Assembly: GCA_002085155.1 (NCBI GenBank)
Contig: NASX01000034.1
Coordinates: 1-51,252, forward strand
DNA: 51,252 bases
Source of the DNA: Sorangiineae bacterium NIC37A_2
Lineage (GTDB): Bacteria; Myxococcota_A; Polyangia; Polyangiales; Polyangiaceae
Reading direction: 5' to 3'
Part shown: in pieces, positions 42,924 to 50,296 of the stretch
Position numbering within the stretch: the stretch's first letter is position 1
Layout: each line of letters opens with the position of its first letter
Notes under the pieces: generated by a model
Seen by the model: only the letters and a program-made list of their open reading frames with translations
The model's database searches: none
Told to the model about the DNA's origin: nothing
Made by a program: the position numbers and the translations under genes

Positions 42924-43976
42924 ATGGAGGGAAAACAGGACACCTGGGCGATGGCTGCTGTCGCCATCGTGGAGAGTTGCGTCGCGGCGCAGCAAGAGCG
43001 CAAAGCCGTTCTTCGGAATGAGGTCAACGGCGTATCGAAGCGCCTGAAGAAGCTTCCTACGGAGGTCCAGGCTGAGCTGTCGAACCAGCTCAGGAAGGTT
43101 CTTTCTTGGGACGACCTCACGGAAAGCCTGGTTCGAAAGAGCGGCGGTCGGGTCGTGCGCCCGTCTTTTCGAGCGGTCCTCTCTGGCAAGAGTGTCTTGA
43201 GGGGTGGCGCACCGAGCGACGGACCGGAGTGGCTCCTCAACGACAAGGTGGGCTGTCTTCGTTTTGTAGACGAGAAGGGGCTCGTTCGTCCAAAGCTCTT
43301 GGCGCAAGGTCTTGAGCTTGAGAAGCTTCCTCGCTCAAGCGGCGTGGTGGTGAAGCCCGAGAGTGGCGCCAGCTCGCGGGGAGTGTTTCTCGTACCGAAC
43401 AATCACGAGATCTTTCAGGTTGCCGAGAAGGCGACGCTGGGGTCGTGGGACGAATTGATCGGGGCTGGGAAGAGCCTGCTTGCGTCGAACAAAGTACAGC
43501 GCGACAAGTGGCTCGTGGAGGAGTTGGTTCTTCCGACGCCGGGCGAGCTCACCTCCGGGCGCGATCTGAAGTTTTACGCGTTCTACGGTCGAGTCGAACT
43601 TGTCCTGGAAGTGAAGCGGTACCCCACCACAAGTTACGCCTGGTGGACGCGCGACGGGGCGCGGTGTGACACGGGGAAGTATGTTCAAGAGCTGATGGAG
43701 GGTACGGGGCTCAAGGCCGGGGAGGTTGAGTTTGTCGAGCGGCTGAGCCAGGCGATTCCTCTGCCGTTCATCCGGATCGACTTCCTGCGCTCGCAAAGTG
43801 GCCTGGTCTTCGGGGAATTTACGCCACGTCCCGGCGGCTACGAGCAGTTCAACGATGAGACCGACGAGCGGCTCGGGCTGGCATACGCCGAAGCCGAAAG
43901 GCGGCTGCTCTCGGATCTTCTCGATGGGAAGCGCTTCAGTGATATCTTTCGATCCGCGCGTGCCTCTCATGGGTGA
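42924..43976 (+). CDS. TupA-like ATP-grasp ligase
   Basis: 350 residues from ATG 42924, which has AGGAGG immediately before it but unusually close (2 bases); ATG 42951 or TTG 42897 are alternatives. About 130-350 match the ATP-grasp family found with teichuronopeptide TupA proteins: GVVVKPESGASSRGVFLV (nucleotide-binding strand and Gly-rich loop), KWLVEELVLPTPGE, DLKFYAFYGRVELVLEVKRY and PLPFIRIDFLRSQSGLVFGEFTPRPGGYEQF. ATP-grasp enzymes make an amide or similar bond through an acyl-phosphate. Here it may attach an amino acid or amine to a sugar acid of the glycan. Convergent with the synthase gene at 43996-44868 (19-base gap). Confidence 0.78.
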   Translation: MEGKQDTWAMAAVAIVESCVAAQQERKAVLRNEVNGVSKRLKKLPTEVQAELSNQLRKVLSWDDLTESLVRKSGGRVVRPSFRAVLSGKSVLRGGAPSDGPEWLLNDKVGCLRFVDEKGLVRPKLLAQGLELEKLPRSSGVVVKPESGASSRGVFLVPNNHEIFQVAEKATLGSWDELIGAGKSLLASNKVQRDKWLVEELVLPTPGELTSGRDLKFYAFYGRVELVLEVKRYPTTSYAWWTRDGARCDTGKYVQELMEGTGLKAGEVEFVERLSQAIPLPFIRIDFLRSQSGLVFGEFTPRPGGYEQFNDETDERLGLAYAEAERRLLSDLLDGKRFSDIFRSARASHG

Positions 43977-43995
43977 GGACCGGCTCCCCTCGGGC

Positions 43996-44868
43996 TCACC
44001 CCACTCGCCGCAGTTTCGCGCGGATCGGCAGCTCGGATTCGTAGACGCGCTTCTTGCCGTCACCGAGGGCTTGCTCGATGACGCGCACGTCGCGCACGAG
44101 CCGCTGGAGACCTGAAGGTTCGACGGACGCCGCTTGGTCGGTGCCCCACATGGCCCGGTCGAGCGTGATGTGTCGCTCAATGGCCACCGCGCCGAGAGCC
44201 GCGGCAGCGATTGAAATCTGAAGTCCGGTCTCGTGCCCTGAGTAGCCGACTGGGACGTCGAACTTGTCCCGGAGGGTCTTCAGCATCCTGAGGTTGATCT
44301 CCGCTGGCTTACAGGGATAGGTGCTCGTTGCGTGAAGGAGGATCAGGCGCTCCTTGGGAAGGGAGGCCACAGCGCGCTCGATTTCGGCCATCGTCGACAT
44401 GCCCGTGGACAGGATCAAGGGCTTGCCTGTTCTCACTTTGCGCGCGAGGAGCTTTTCGTCGGTGAGCGATGCAGAGGCGATCTTGTAGCAAGGGGGATCG
44501 AAGCGCTCCATGAAGTCGACCGAGGGCTCATCCCAGCAGGAGGCGAACCAGTGGATCCCCTTCTGGCGGCAGTGGGCATCGATCTGTTCGTACTCGGCGG
44601 CGCCGAACTCGATGCGGTGACGGTACTCGATATACGTCATCCTGCCCCAAGGGGTGTCGCGCTCCTTGTCCCACTGGTCCCGGGGAACACAAAGCTCAGG
44701 AGTTCGCTTCTGAAACTTGACCGCGTCACACCCAAAGAGAGCGGCCACGTCGATGAGCTGTTTGGCGAGCTTCAGATCCCCGTTATGATTGAGCCCAATC
44801 TCAGCGATGATGTAAGTGGGATGACCTTCGCCAACGAGGCGGCCGGCCAGAGAGACTTCGTGGGGCAT
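43996..44868 (-). CDS. NeuB-family nonulosonate synthase, lacking the SAF domain
   Basis: 290 residues. Condenses an N-acylmannosamine or related hexose (or its 6-phosphate) with phosphoenolpyruvate to make a nine-carbon acid of the sialic type. Landmarks are IIAEIGLNHNGDLKLAKQLI, FGCDAVKFQKRTPELC (PEP-binding Lys), FASCWDEPSVDFM, LSTGMSTMAEIERAV and GYSGHETGLQISIAAAALGAVAIERHITLDR (metal and substrate His/Glu). Typical NeuB proteins are about 340-350 residues and end with a SAF (antifreeze-like) domain that helps cover the partner active site; this one ends after the barrel. GGAG before the ATG supports the start. Divergent from the CMP-sugar synthetase gene. Confidence 0.88.
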   Translation of the reverse strand: MPHEVSLAGRLVGEGHPTYIIAEIGLNHNGDLKLAKQLIDVAALFGCDAVKFQKRTPELCVPRDQWDKERDTPWGRMTYIEYRHRIEFGAAEYEQIDAHCRQKGIHWFASCWDEPSVDFMERFDPPCYKIASASLTDEKLLARKVRTGKPLILSTGMSTMAEIERAVASLPKERLILLHATSTYPCKPAEINLRMLKTLRDKFDVPVGYSGHETGLQISIAAAALGAVAIERHITLDRAMWGTDQAASVEPSGLQRLVRDVRVIEQALGDGKKRVYESELPIRAKLRRVG

Positions 44869-44974
44869 AGAGACTCCGATCGTGATACGGCTACGAGACC
44901 GCGCCGCTTAAGAGTCGCTCCACGCTCGATCAGCAGAGTGCGACAGCTCCCAGACCGTGCGAAGATAGGGCGTT

Positions 44975-46123
44975 TTGAAGACCCTAGCCCTCATCCCGGC
45001 TCGAGGCGGCTCGAAGTCCATCCCCGGTAAGAATATCAAGCCACTCGCCGGCAAACCGCTCCTTCACTACGCGCTGGAGGCGGCCCTCGGGACGAGGGGG
45101 ATCGAAGAGGTGTGGGTCTCGAGTGACAGTGACGAGATTCTGTCCGTTGCCCGCGAGCTCGGAAGCCAGCGTGTTCGCGCTTTGCGGCGGCCGGCGGGGC
45201 TCGCGACGGATACTGCTTCTACGGAGTCTGTGATGCTTCACTTCGCCGCCGAGCGCCCCTTCGACCGCCTCGTCCTCATCCAAGCCACGAGCCCACTCGT
45301 GGGCGCTCGGGATCTCGAAGGAGCGCTGGCGCTGATGGACCAAACCGGTGCGGACTCAGTTGTCTCGGTGACCCGGCAACATCGGTTCCTTTGGCGCCCG
45401 GAGCCAGGTGGCTTCGTGAGAGCTCTGAACTATCGCCCCGAGGCGCGCCCTCGGCGCCAAGATTGGGACGGAGAGCTCTTCGAGAATGGAGCATTTTATA
45501 TCAGCTCGCGAGAGCTGCTGCTCACGACGGGCTGTCGCCTTCATGGCAGGGTTGCCCCTTTTATCATGGCGCCCGAAACGGCAGTCGAGCTGGACGCTCC
45601 AGAAGACTGGGACACAATTGAGGCGCTCCTGCACGCGAAACGAAAGAAGGAAGTTCTCCGAGGGCTCCCGAAGATCGACGTGATCGTGAGCGACGTCGAT
45701 GGAGTGTTGACGGACGGCGGCATGTATTATGGCCCCGACGGGGAGGCGCTGAAAAAGTTCAACACGAAGGACGGCATGGGCATGCGCCTCTGGCGCGAAT
45801 CCGGTCGGATATTCGCGGTTGTCACGGGGGAGAATTCCGGGGCCGTCGCCGCGAGGATGAGAAAGCTTGGAGTTGACGAGTACCATCCAGGAATCGCGGA
45901 TAAGCTTCCGGTGGTGAAGGAAATATCGGCGAAACACAATGTGCCCCTTGAGCGGATCGCATACATCGGGGACGACGTGAACGATCTCGAGGCGATGTCG
46001 GCTGTTGGTCTTGCTGCATGTCCACGAGACGCTCACGGATCGATCCGCGCGCGGGCTGCCTACGTGTGTCAGGCCAGAGGAGGAGATGGCTGCGTCCGAG
46101 AGCTCGTGGACCGTCTCATCTGA
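44975..46123 (+). CDS. CMP-nonulosonate synthetase fused to a KdsC-like HAD phosphatase
   Basis: 382 residues from TTG 44975 (AGGG just before it). About 1-225 is a NeuA-type cytidylyltransferase: LIPARGGSKSIPGKNIKPLAGKPLL binds CTP, with ATDTASTESVMLHF and LIQATSPLVGARDLEGAL after it. From about 232 an HAD phosphatase of the KdsC / Neu-9-P type follows: VSDVDGVLTDGG (Asp240, Asp242), VVTGENSGAVAARM, and IGDDVNDLEAM. The same fusion order is found in animal CMP-sialic acid synthetase. It can both remove a phosphate from a nonulosonate 9-phosphate and activate the sugar with CMP. Located next to the NeuB-type synthase gene across a 106-base divergent gap. Confidence 0.9.
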   Translation: MKTLALIPARGGSKSIPGKNIKPLAGKPLLHYALEAALGTRGIEEVWVSSDSDEILSVARELGSQRVRALRRPAGLATDTASTESVMLHFAAERPFDRLVLIQATSPLVGARDLEGALALMDQTGADSVVSVTRQHRFLWRPEPGGFVRALNYRPEARPRRQDWDGELFENGAFYISSRELLLTTGCRLHGRVAPFIMAPETAVELDAPEDWDTIEALLHAKRKKEVLRGLPKIDVIVSDVDGVLTDGGMYYGPDGEALKKFNTKDGMGMRLWRESGRIFAVVTGENSGAVAARMRKLGVDEYHPGIADKLPVVKEISAKHNVPLERIAYIGDDVNDLEAMSAVGLAACPRDAHGSIRARAAYVCQARGGDGCVRELVDRLI

Positions 46124-46188
46124 CTCATGGATATCGAACGGTTTTCATCGGAACGGACAGCTTCCAGAGCGTGTCGACAACTTGCGTA

Positions 46189-46216
46189 TTGAAAGGCTTA
46201 CTCCGAAGCGTACCTT
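46189..46216 (+). promoter_or_regulatory. Candidate sigma-70-like promoter
   Basis: TTGAAA (46189-46194, five of six matches to the -35 consensus) and TACCTT (46211-46216, three of six) with a 16-base spacer. A start near 46223 would give a leader of about 25 bases to the TTG start at 46248, which has GAGGG before it. Moderate evidence only. Confidence 0.35.
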
Positions 46217-46247
46217 CTAGTGTTCGTTAGGACCCAAGAGGGAAGCA

Positions 46248-47549
46248 TTGTTGAGGCCAAATTCTGTCGACTCGCGAAGCTCTCGCGACGCGGGGCTCGC
46301 GTTGGGAGCGGCTCTTCTCCTGAGCGCCTTGGTGGCGCTGTTTATCTCAACGCCAGGCACTTCGGACGTGCGGATCTGGATGCGCTGGATGCGGGCTATG
46401 GATCGCCTCGGTGTGGTCGACGGGTTCGCAGCGGCGCGCGGCGACTATCCTCCGCTGACTTTCTGTGCGCTTTGGGTGTTCGACGAGCTCGCTGAAGCCC
46501 TCCGATGGGGACGCCAATCTGCCATCAAGCTGCTTACGGTGCTCTTCCTCGTGGGCAGTTGCCTTGTGTATTGGAGGACGGCTTTGGGCCCGGCCGGGAT
46601 GAAGCGGCTGGCTTTGGGCGGGGCGCTCGGGTGGTCGCTCGGGCTCGCGGGCGTAGGCCTGGGCTACCTTGATATTCTTTACACTCCGCTTCTGCTCCTG
46701 CTCATGCACTATCTCCAGAGTGGCCGCATGGGGTGGCCGGTGGCCGTCCTGTTCTGGTCTTGCGCGCTCATCAAGTGGCAGCCGCTCATCCTCGCGCCGT
46801 TTTTCTTGCTCTTCTTCGCGCGAAAGTTTGTGGCGGGGCAGCGAGTTTTTGCGCTCCAGTTCTTGGGCGTCGGCGCTCTGGGAGTCTTGGTCTGCTGGAG
46901 CATTTTTGGCAACGCCCTCGTCATCGCGTTTCAGCGGGCCATGAGTCATCAGTTTCTCAGCGGCAACGCCATCAACTTTCCCTGGCTGATGACGCACGTA
47001 TTGCACCTCACGGATCCGGGGAGATTTGGACCGCTCGACGACGGGCTCTGCAACTACATCAAAGTATCCGCCTGGCAATTCAGGATCGTCCCCCGGATTC
47101 TCTTCGTCGGCTTCTACGGATGGGCTCTGTGGCGAGTGCTGGAGCCGGGGTTGACCTTTGAGCGATGGCTTCGTTTGGCGGTCGCCGGCTACTTGGCGTA
47201 CTTCACCTTTAACGTTGGGGTCCACGAAAATCACCTGTTTGTGGCCGCGATCCTGGTTCTCTACGGGGCGAGTCGGAAGATTTTCTCGGCGCGGGAGGTG
47301 CTCATGATCGTCGGTGCCTTGAACATGAACTTGCTGCTCTTCTACGGTTTCTCTGGAAACAGGGTCGAAGATGCTCGTGTCCTGGGCGACGTGGACTTGG
47401 CAACGGTCGCGGCCCTTCTATGGGTCGACTGGTTTGTTGTATGGTGCGTAAAAGAGCTCTTCTCGCCGAAGGCGTTCGGTGCACGGGCGGGACACAACGA
47501 GCGAGCGAATGAGAAGAGCACCGAGCCTGTCCTTGAAATAGCGAAATGA
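46248..47549 (+). CDS. Polytopic membrane protein, probable GT-C-type glycosyltransferase
   Basis: 433 residues from TTG 46248 (TTG 46251 is next). About ten hydrophobic segments cover the protein, starting with LALGAALLLSALVALFI. The first periplasmic loop has RIWMRWMRAMDRLGVVDGFAAARGDYPPLTF; an acidic residue there followed by D-Y-P-P is typical of GT-C mannosyltransferases (GT87/DUF2029-like). Later blocks (LDILYTPLLLLLMHYLQSGR, CALIKWQPLILAPFF, NVGVHENHLF) match that group. It could add a sugar from a polyprenyl-phosphate donor outside the membrane. Its stop overlaps the ATG of pxpA (ATGA), an odd coupling to a housekeeping gene. Confidence 0.72.
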   Translation: MLRPNSVDSRSSRDAGLALGAALLLSALVALFISTPGTSDVRIWMRWMRAMDRLGVVDGFAAARGDYPPLTFCALWVFDELAEALRWGRQSAIKLLTVLFLVGSCLVYWRTALGPAGMKRLALGGALGWSLGLAGVGLGYLDILYTPLLLLLMHYLQSGRMGWPVAVLFWSCALIKWQPLILAPFFLLFFARKFVAGQRVFALQFLGVGALGVLVCWSIFGNALVIAFQRAMSHQFLSGNAINFPWLMTHVLHLTDPGRFGPLDDGLCNYIKVSAWQFRIVPRILFVGFYGWALWRVLEPGLTFERWLRLAVAGYLAYFTFNVGVHENHLFVAAILVLYGASRKIFSAREVLMIVGALNMNLLLFYGFSGNRVEDARVLGDVDLATVAALLWVDWFVVWCVKELFSPKAFGARAGHNERANEKSTEPVLEIAK

Positions 47550-48292
47550 CATTTCGTGATTCGGGCGCGCGGCGCGTCTCTCTCAACATCGATCTCGGCG
47601 AGCTTCCGGGCGAGCCTCGGGAGCTCTACGAGCTCGCGACGGTCGTGAATATCGCTTGCGGGGGGCACGCCGGGGACGAGGCGACGATGCGGCGGGCTCT
47701 CGAACTCGCCGAGAGTTCCGGAGCGCGTGTCAGCGCGCATCCATCCTATCCGGACCGGGAGAACTTCGGGCGGCGCTCCATCGAGCTCCCGGTGGATGAG
47801 CTCAAGGCCTCCGTCGCGCGTCAGGTGCGCACACTCCGAGAGCTCGGGGCAGAGCGAAAGATGAAAGTCCTAGGTCTGAAGCCCCACGGCGCCCTCTACC
47901 ATGACGTGAGTGTTCGCGAAGAGCTCGCCCGGATGATTGTCGAGATCTTCATGGAAGAGCTCGCGGCGAAAGAACCCGAAGCCGTTTTGATCGGTCCTGG
48001 GACCGGAGCGCTCTGTGCGCTCGCGCGAGATCAGAAGCTCCCGTACCTTCGCGAGGGGTTCGCCGATCGAGGCGTTGATGCGAGCGGGTGCTTGATTCCC
48101 CGTGGAACAAAGGGCGCGCTGATCGAAGATCCGGCGAGGGCCGTGGCGCGAGCGGTTCAGCTCGCGGAGAGCGGAGAGGTCGAGACGATCTGCGTCCACG
48201 GCGACACGCGCGGCGCCGTCGAGATTGCGCGCGCCGTGCGGCGCGCCCTCGAAGAGAGAGGTCTGCTCCGCTCGAGCGGGACGCGAAGATGA
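47546..48292 (+). CDS. pxpA: 5-oxoprolinase subunit A (LamB/YcsF family)
   Basis: 248 residues, the standard length. Works with PxpB and PxpC to open 5-oxo-L-proline (pyroglutamate) to L-glutamate with ATP, in the cytoplasm. Family motifs: SLNIDLGELPG, ATVVNIACGGHAGDEATM (usual form ANIACGFHAGD), VSAHPSYPDRENFGRR, LKPHGALYH and REGFADRGVDASGCLIPRG, then ICVHGDTRGAVEIA. The start overlaps the stop of the membrane protein gene and the stop overlaps the next start (ATGA at 48289-48292), so the whole string is coupled. Confidence 0.95.
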   Translation: MTFRDSGARRVSLNIDLGELPGEPRELYELATVVNIACGGHAGDEATMRRALELAESSGARVSAHPSYPDRENFGRRSIELPVDELKASVARQVRTLRELGAERKMKVLGLKPHGALYHDVSVREELARMIVEIFMEELAAKEPEAVLIGPGTGALCALARDQKLPYLREGFADRGVDASGCLIPRGTKGALIEDPARAVARAVQLAESGEVETICVHGDTRGAVEIARAVRRALEERGLLRSSGTRR

Positions 48293-49827
48293 TCCCGGTG
48301 GGCTCCGCGCGCGTGATTCCTTACGGCCTCTCGGGGGTGCTGGTGGATCTCGGGATAGCGGAGCATCCAGCGCGGGCGAATCTGACGCAAGCTGCCGTGC
48401 GGGCGCTCATGCGCGCGCTTCCGGAAAAGGAGATCGTTTCAGGCGCCGGAACGATCGGGGTGTTTGGTGGCGCCGCGGGAGGCACCACACTCGACGCCTC
48501 GGCCCTCGAGGCAGCTCTCGCGAGCGACCTCGCAGAGCCCGCGCCCGGACGACTCCATGAAATACCGGTCGTCTACGACGGACCCGACCTCGAGCCTCTC
48601 GCGGAGCAGCTTCGGCTGTCGGCGCGGGAGCTCATCGAGCTCCACACGAGCCAGGAGCTCACCTGTGAGCTGGTCGGGTTCATGCCCGGGTTCGGGTACT
48701 TGGGGCCCAATGTCGAGCGCCTGGAGGTCCCGCGGCGCGCCTCTCCGCGCCCTCGCGTCCCGGCGGGAAGTGTTGCGCTCGCCGGAGCGTACACCGGGAT
48801 TTACCCTTTCGAGTCGCCAGGCGGGTGGCACCTTCTCGGGCGCTCCTTGGGGCCGCCGCTCTTCGACGTGAAGCGCGCCGAGCCGAACCTGTTTGCTCCG
48901 GGAGACCGGGTGCGGTTTGTGAGCGTGCAGAGCGGGACCCCGCGCACGGGTCGCATTCTCGACCTTCGTTTTTCCCTGAGGGGCCCGCGTCGCGCGGGGC
49001 TCTCGGTCGTTTCGGGTCCGGCGCTCATGACCCTTCAGGACGGAGGGCGCCCTGGGAACCTCGCGCGGGGGCTACCGAGCTCCGGGCCCCTCTCGCCGTT
49101 GGGCTACCAGAGAGCGGTCGCCCCTTTCTCGGGAGCGTCAGGGAGCGCGGCGGCCCTCGAGATCGTCGGCGGGCCCGCGAGGTTCCAGGCGCGGGGTACC
49201 CTCTGGGTTGCGCTTGATGGGGAAGGGCCGCGAAGGCTCGCGGACGGAGAGACGCTCGAAGTCCCGACGGGAGCGGGATGGGCGCGGTACCTCGCGATCG
49301 AAGGCGGATTCGAGGCAGATCTGGTGCTGGGGTCTTCGTCGACGCTGCTTTTAGCGGGGCTCGGCGGATACAGCGGGCGGACGCTTCGGCGAGGGGACTT
49401 TGTCGCGCAACGAAATCTCGCCGCCGCCCGTGAGTTGAGCCAAGGTCGCCTTCTGGAGGGGGGCCGCGACGAACAGATCTTCATCGAACCGGGCCCCCAC
49501 ATCGACCTCTTCGCAGAGGGCGCTTTCGAGCGGCTCGTCGAGAGTGAGTATCGCGTGAGTGAGCTCTCGAACCGGGTCGGCAAGAGACTTGAGGGACCAA
49601 AGGTCGAGCGCCGTTTCCGTGATACGCTGCTCCCGACGCCGATGATCCGAGGAGCGATCGAAGTTCCCGCGAGCGGTGAGCCCATCGTGCTCGGCCCCGA
49701 CCATCCGACCACCGGCGGCTATCCGGTGCTCGCTGTCGTCCGCCCGGAGTCCTGGGATCGCTTCGGAGCTCTACGGCCGGGCGAGAACGTGCGGTTCGGG
49801 ACGCTCGGGAGGCGCGCGAGAGCTTAG
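48289..49827 (+). CDS. 5-oxoprolinase subunits B and C, fused
   Basis: 512 residues in a single frame. About 1-215 is PxpB (allophanate hydrolase subunit 1-like): LHTSQELTCELVGFMPGFGYLG, PRPRVPAGSVALAGAYTGIYPFESPGGWHLLG. About 225-512 is PxpC (subunit 2-like, biotin-dependent-carboxylase family fold): VVSGPALMTLQDGGRPG, LPSSGPLSPLGYQRAV, SNRVGKRLEGPKV and the final DHPTTGGYPVLAVV. In most bacteria these are two genes; fusions occur in other lineages. With PxpA it forms the complete ATP-dependent 5-oxoprolinase. The frame is open upstream, but ATG 48289 gives the conserved N-terminus and overlaps pxpA. Its stop overlaps the convergent small gene by 4 bases. Confidence 0.93.
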   Translation: MIPVGSARVIPYGLSGVLVDLGIAEHPARANLTQAAVRALMRALPEKEIVSGAGTIGVFGGAAGGTTLDASALEAALASDLAEPAPGRLHEIPVVYDGPDLEPLAEQLRLSARELIELHTSQELTCELVGFMPGFGYLGPNVERLEVPRRASPRPRVPAGSVALAGAYTGIYPFESPGGWHLLGRSLGPPLFDVKRAEPNLFAPGDRVRFVSVQSGTPRTGRILDLRFSLRGPRRAGLSVVSGPALMTLQDGGRPGNLARGLPSSGPLSPLGYQRAVAPFSGASGSAAALEIVGGPARFQARGTLWVALDGEGPRRLADGETLEVPTGAGWARYLAIEGGFEADLVLGSSSTLLLAGLGGYSGRTLRRGDFVAQRNLAAARELSQGRLLEGGRDEQIFIEPGPHIDLFAEGAFERLVESEYRVSELSNRVGKRLEGPKVERRFRDTLLPTPMIRGAIEVPASGEPIVLGPDHPTTGGYPVLAVVRPESWDRFGALRPGENVRFGTLGRRARA

Positions 49828-50081
49828 CCGCCCAAGGGGGGCTTTTCTGGCTCCTCCACCAAGGTGGCCCGCCGCGGACGGAGCACCCTTCCGACCTTTT
49901 CCGCGAGCTCCTTCGGCAGATCTAAGTAGACGCTCACGCGGGCTTCGTCGTGTTCGAGCTCGGGCCGACCGTCAACGGAGTTCTTCGTCAGAAACTCGGT
50001 AAGGTGTCTCTGATGATGTCGGGCGGTCGGCTCCGCTTCGGGCCCGAAGAAGTCCCAGAACAGTCGCAGGCGATGAGACAT
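49824..50081 (-). CDS. Small conserved-looking hypothetical protein
   Basis: 85 residues: MSHRLRLFWDFFGPEAEP at the start, a His-rich helix ARHHQRHLTEFL, an acidic-basic middle (DGRPELEHDEARVSVYLDLPKELAEKVGRVLRP) and a short tail. The alternation and lack of low complexity argue for a real protein, possibly with a beta-alpha fold and a metal-binding His cluster. No family recognised. It converges with the pxpBC gene, with a 4-base overlap at their stops, and is 215 bases downstream of the methionine aminopeptidase gene on the same strand. Confidence 0.68.
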   Translation of the reverse strand: MSHRLRLFWDFFGPEAEPTARHHQRHLTEFLTKNSVDGRPELEHDEARVSVYLDLPKELAEKVGRVLRPRRATLVEEPEKPPLGG

Positions 50082-50250
50082 GGGGAGAGCGGACGTTACA
50101 GCGCTCCGTCGCTCGGGACCAACCGAGAGCTTTCCACGCGGACCGCCGACGCGGACGAAGGGGACGTCGTGAAGCGCTTTTTTTAGGGCCCCGGTCCATC
50201 ACCTCCATCTTCGACCGACCGAGCCTTTGTGGGGGCGCGCCGCCTCGGGA

Positions 50251-50276
50251 GGCGAGCGCCGCACGCGGCGCTCGCC
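50251..50276 (-). terminator. 12-bp perfect GC hairpin after the map gene
   Basis: GGCGAGCGCCGC (50251-50262) and GCGGCGCTCGCC (50265-50276) are perfect complements with a 2-base centre (an 11-bp stem with a tetraloop in practice). It lies 20 bases after the stop of the minus-strand map gene. No T-run follows, so termination would not be classical intrinsic. A second small stem (50241-50246 with 50249-50254) overlaps it. Nothing else is recognisable in 50082-50296. Confidence 0.65.
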
Positions 50277-50296
50277 CGCACCCTGCGTGCCACGAT

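Noticed and set aside
50178-50184. T-run after a GC stretch as an intrinsic terminator on the plus strand
   Set aside because: It lies about 350 bases beyond the nearest plus-strand stop and has no stable stem before it.
49950-50186. Plus-strand 78-residue frame overlapping the small gene at 49824-50081
   Set aside because: Antisense to a better supported gene; its sequence has no independent support.
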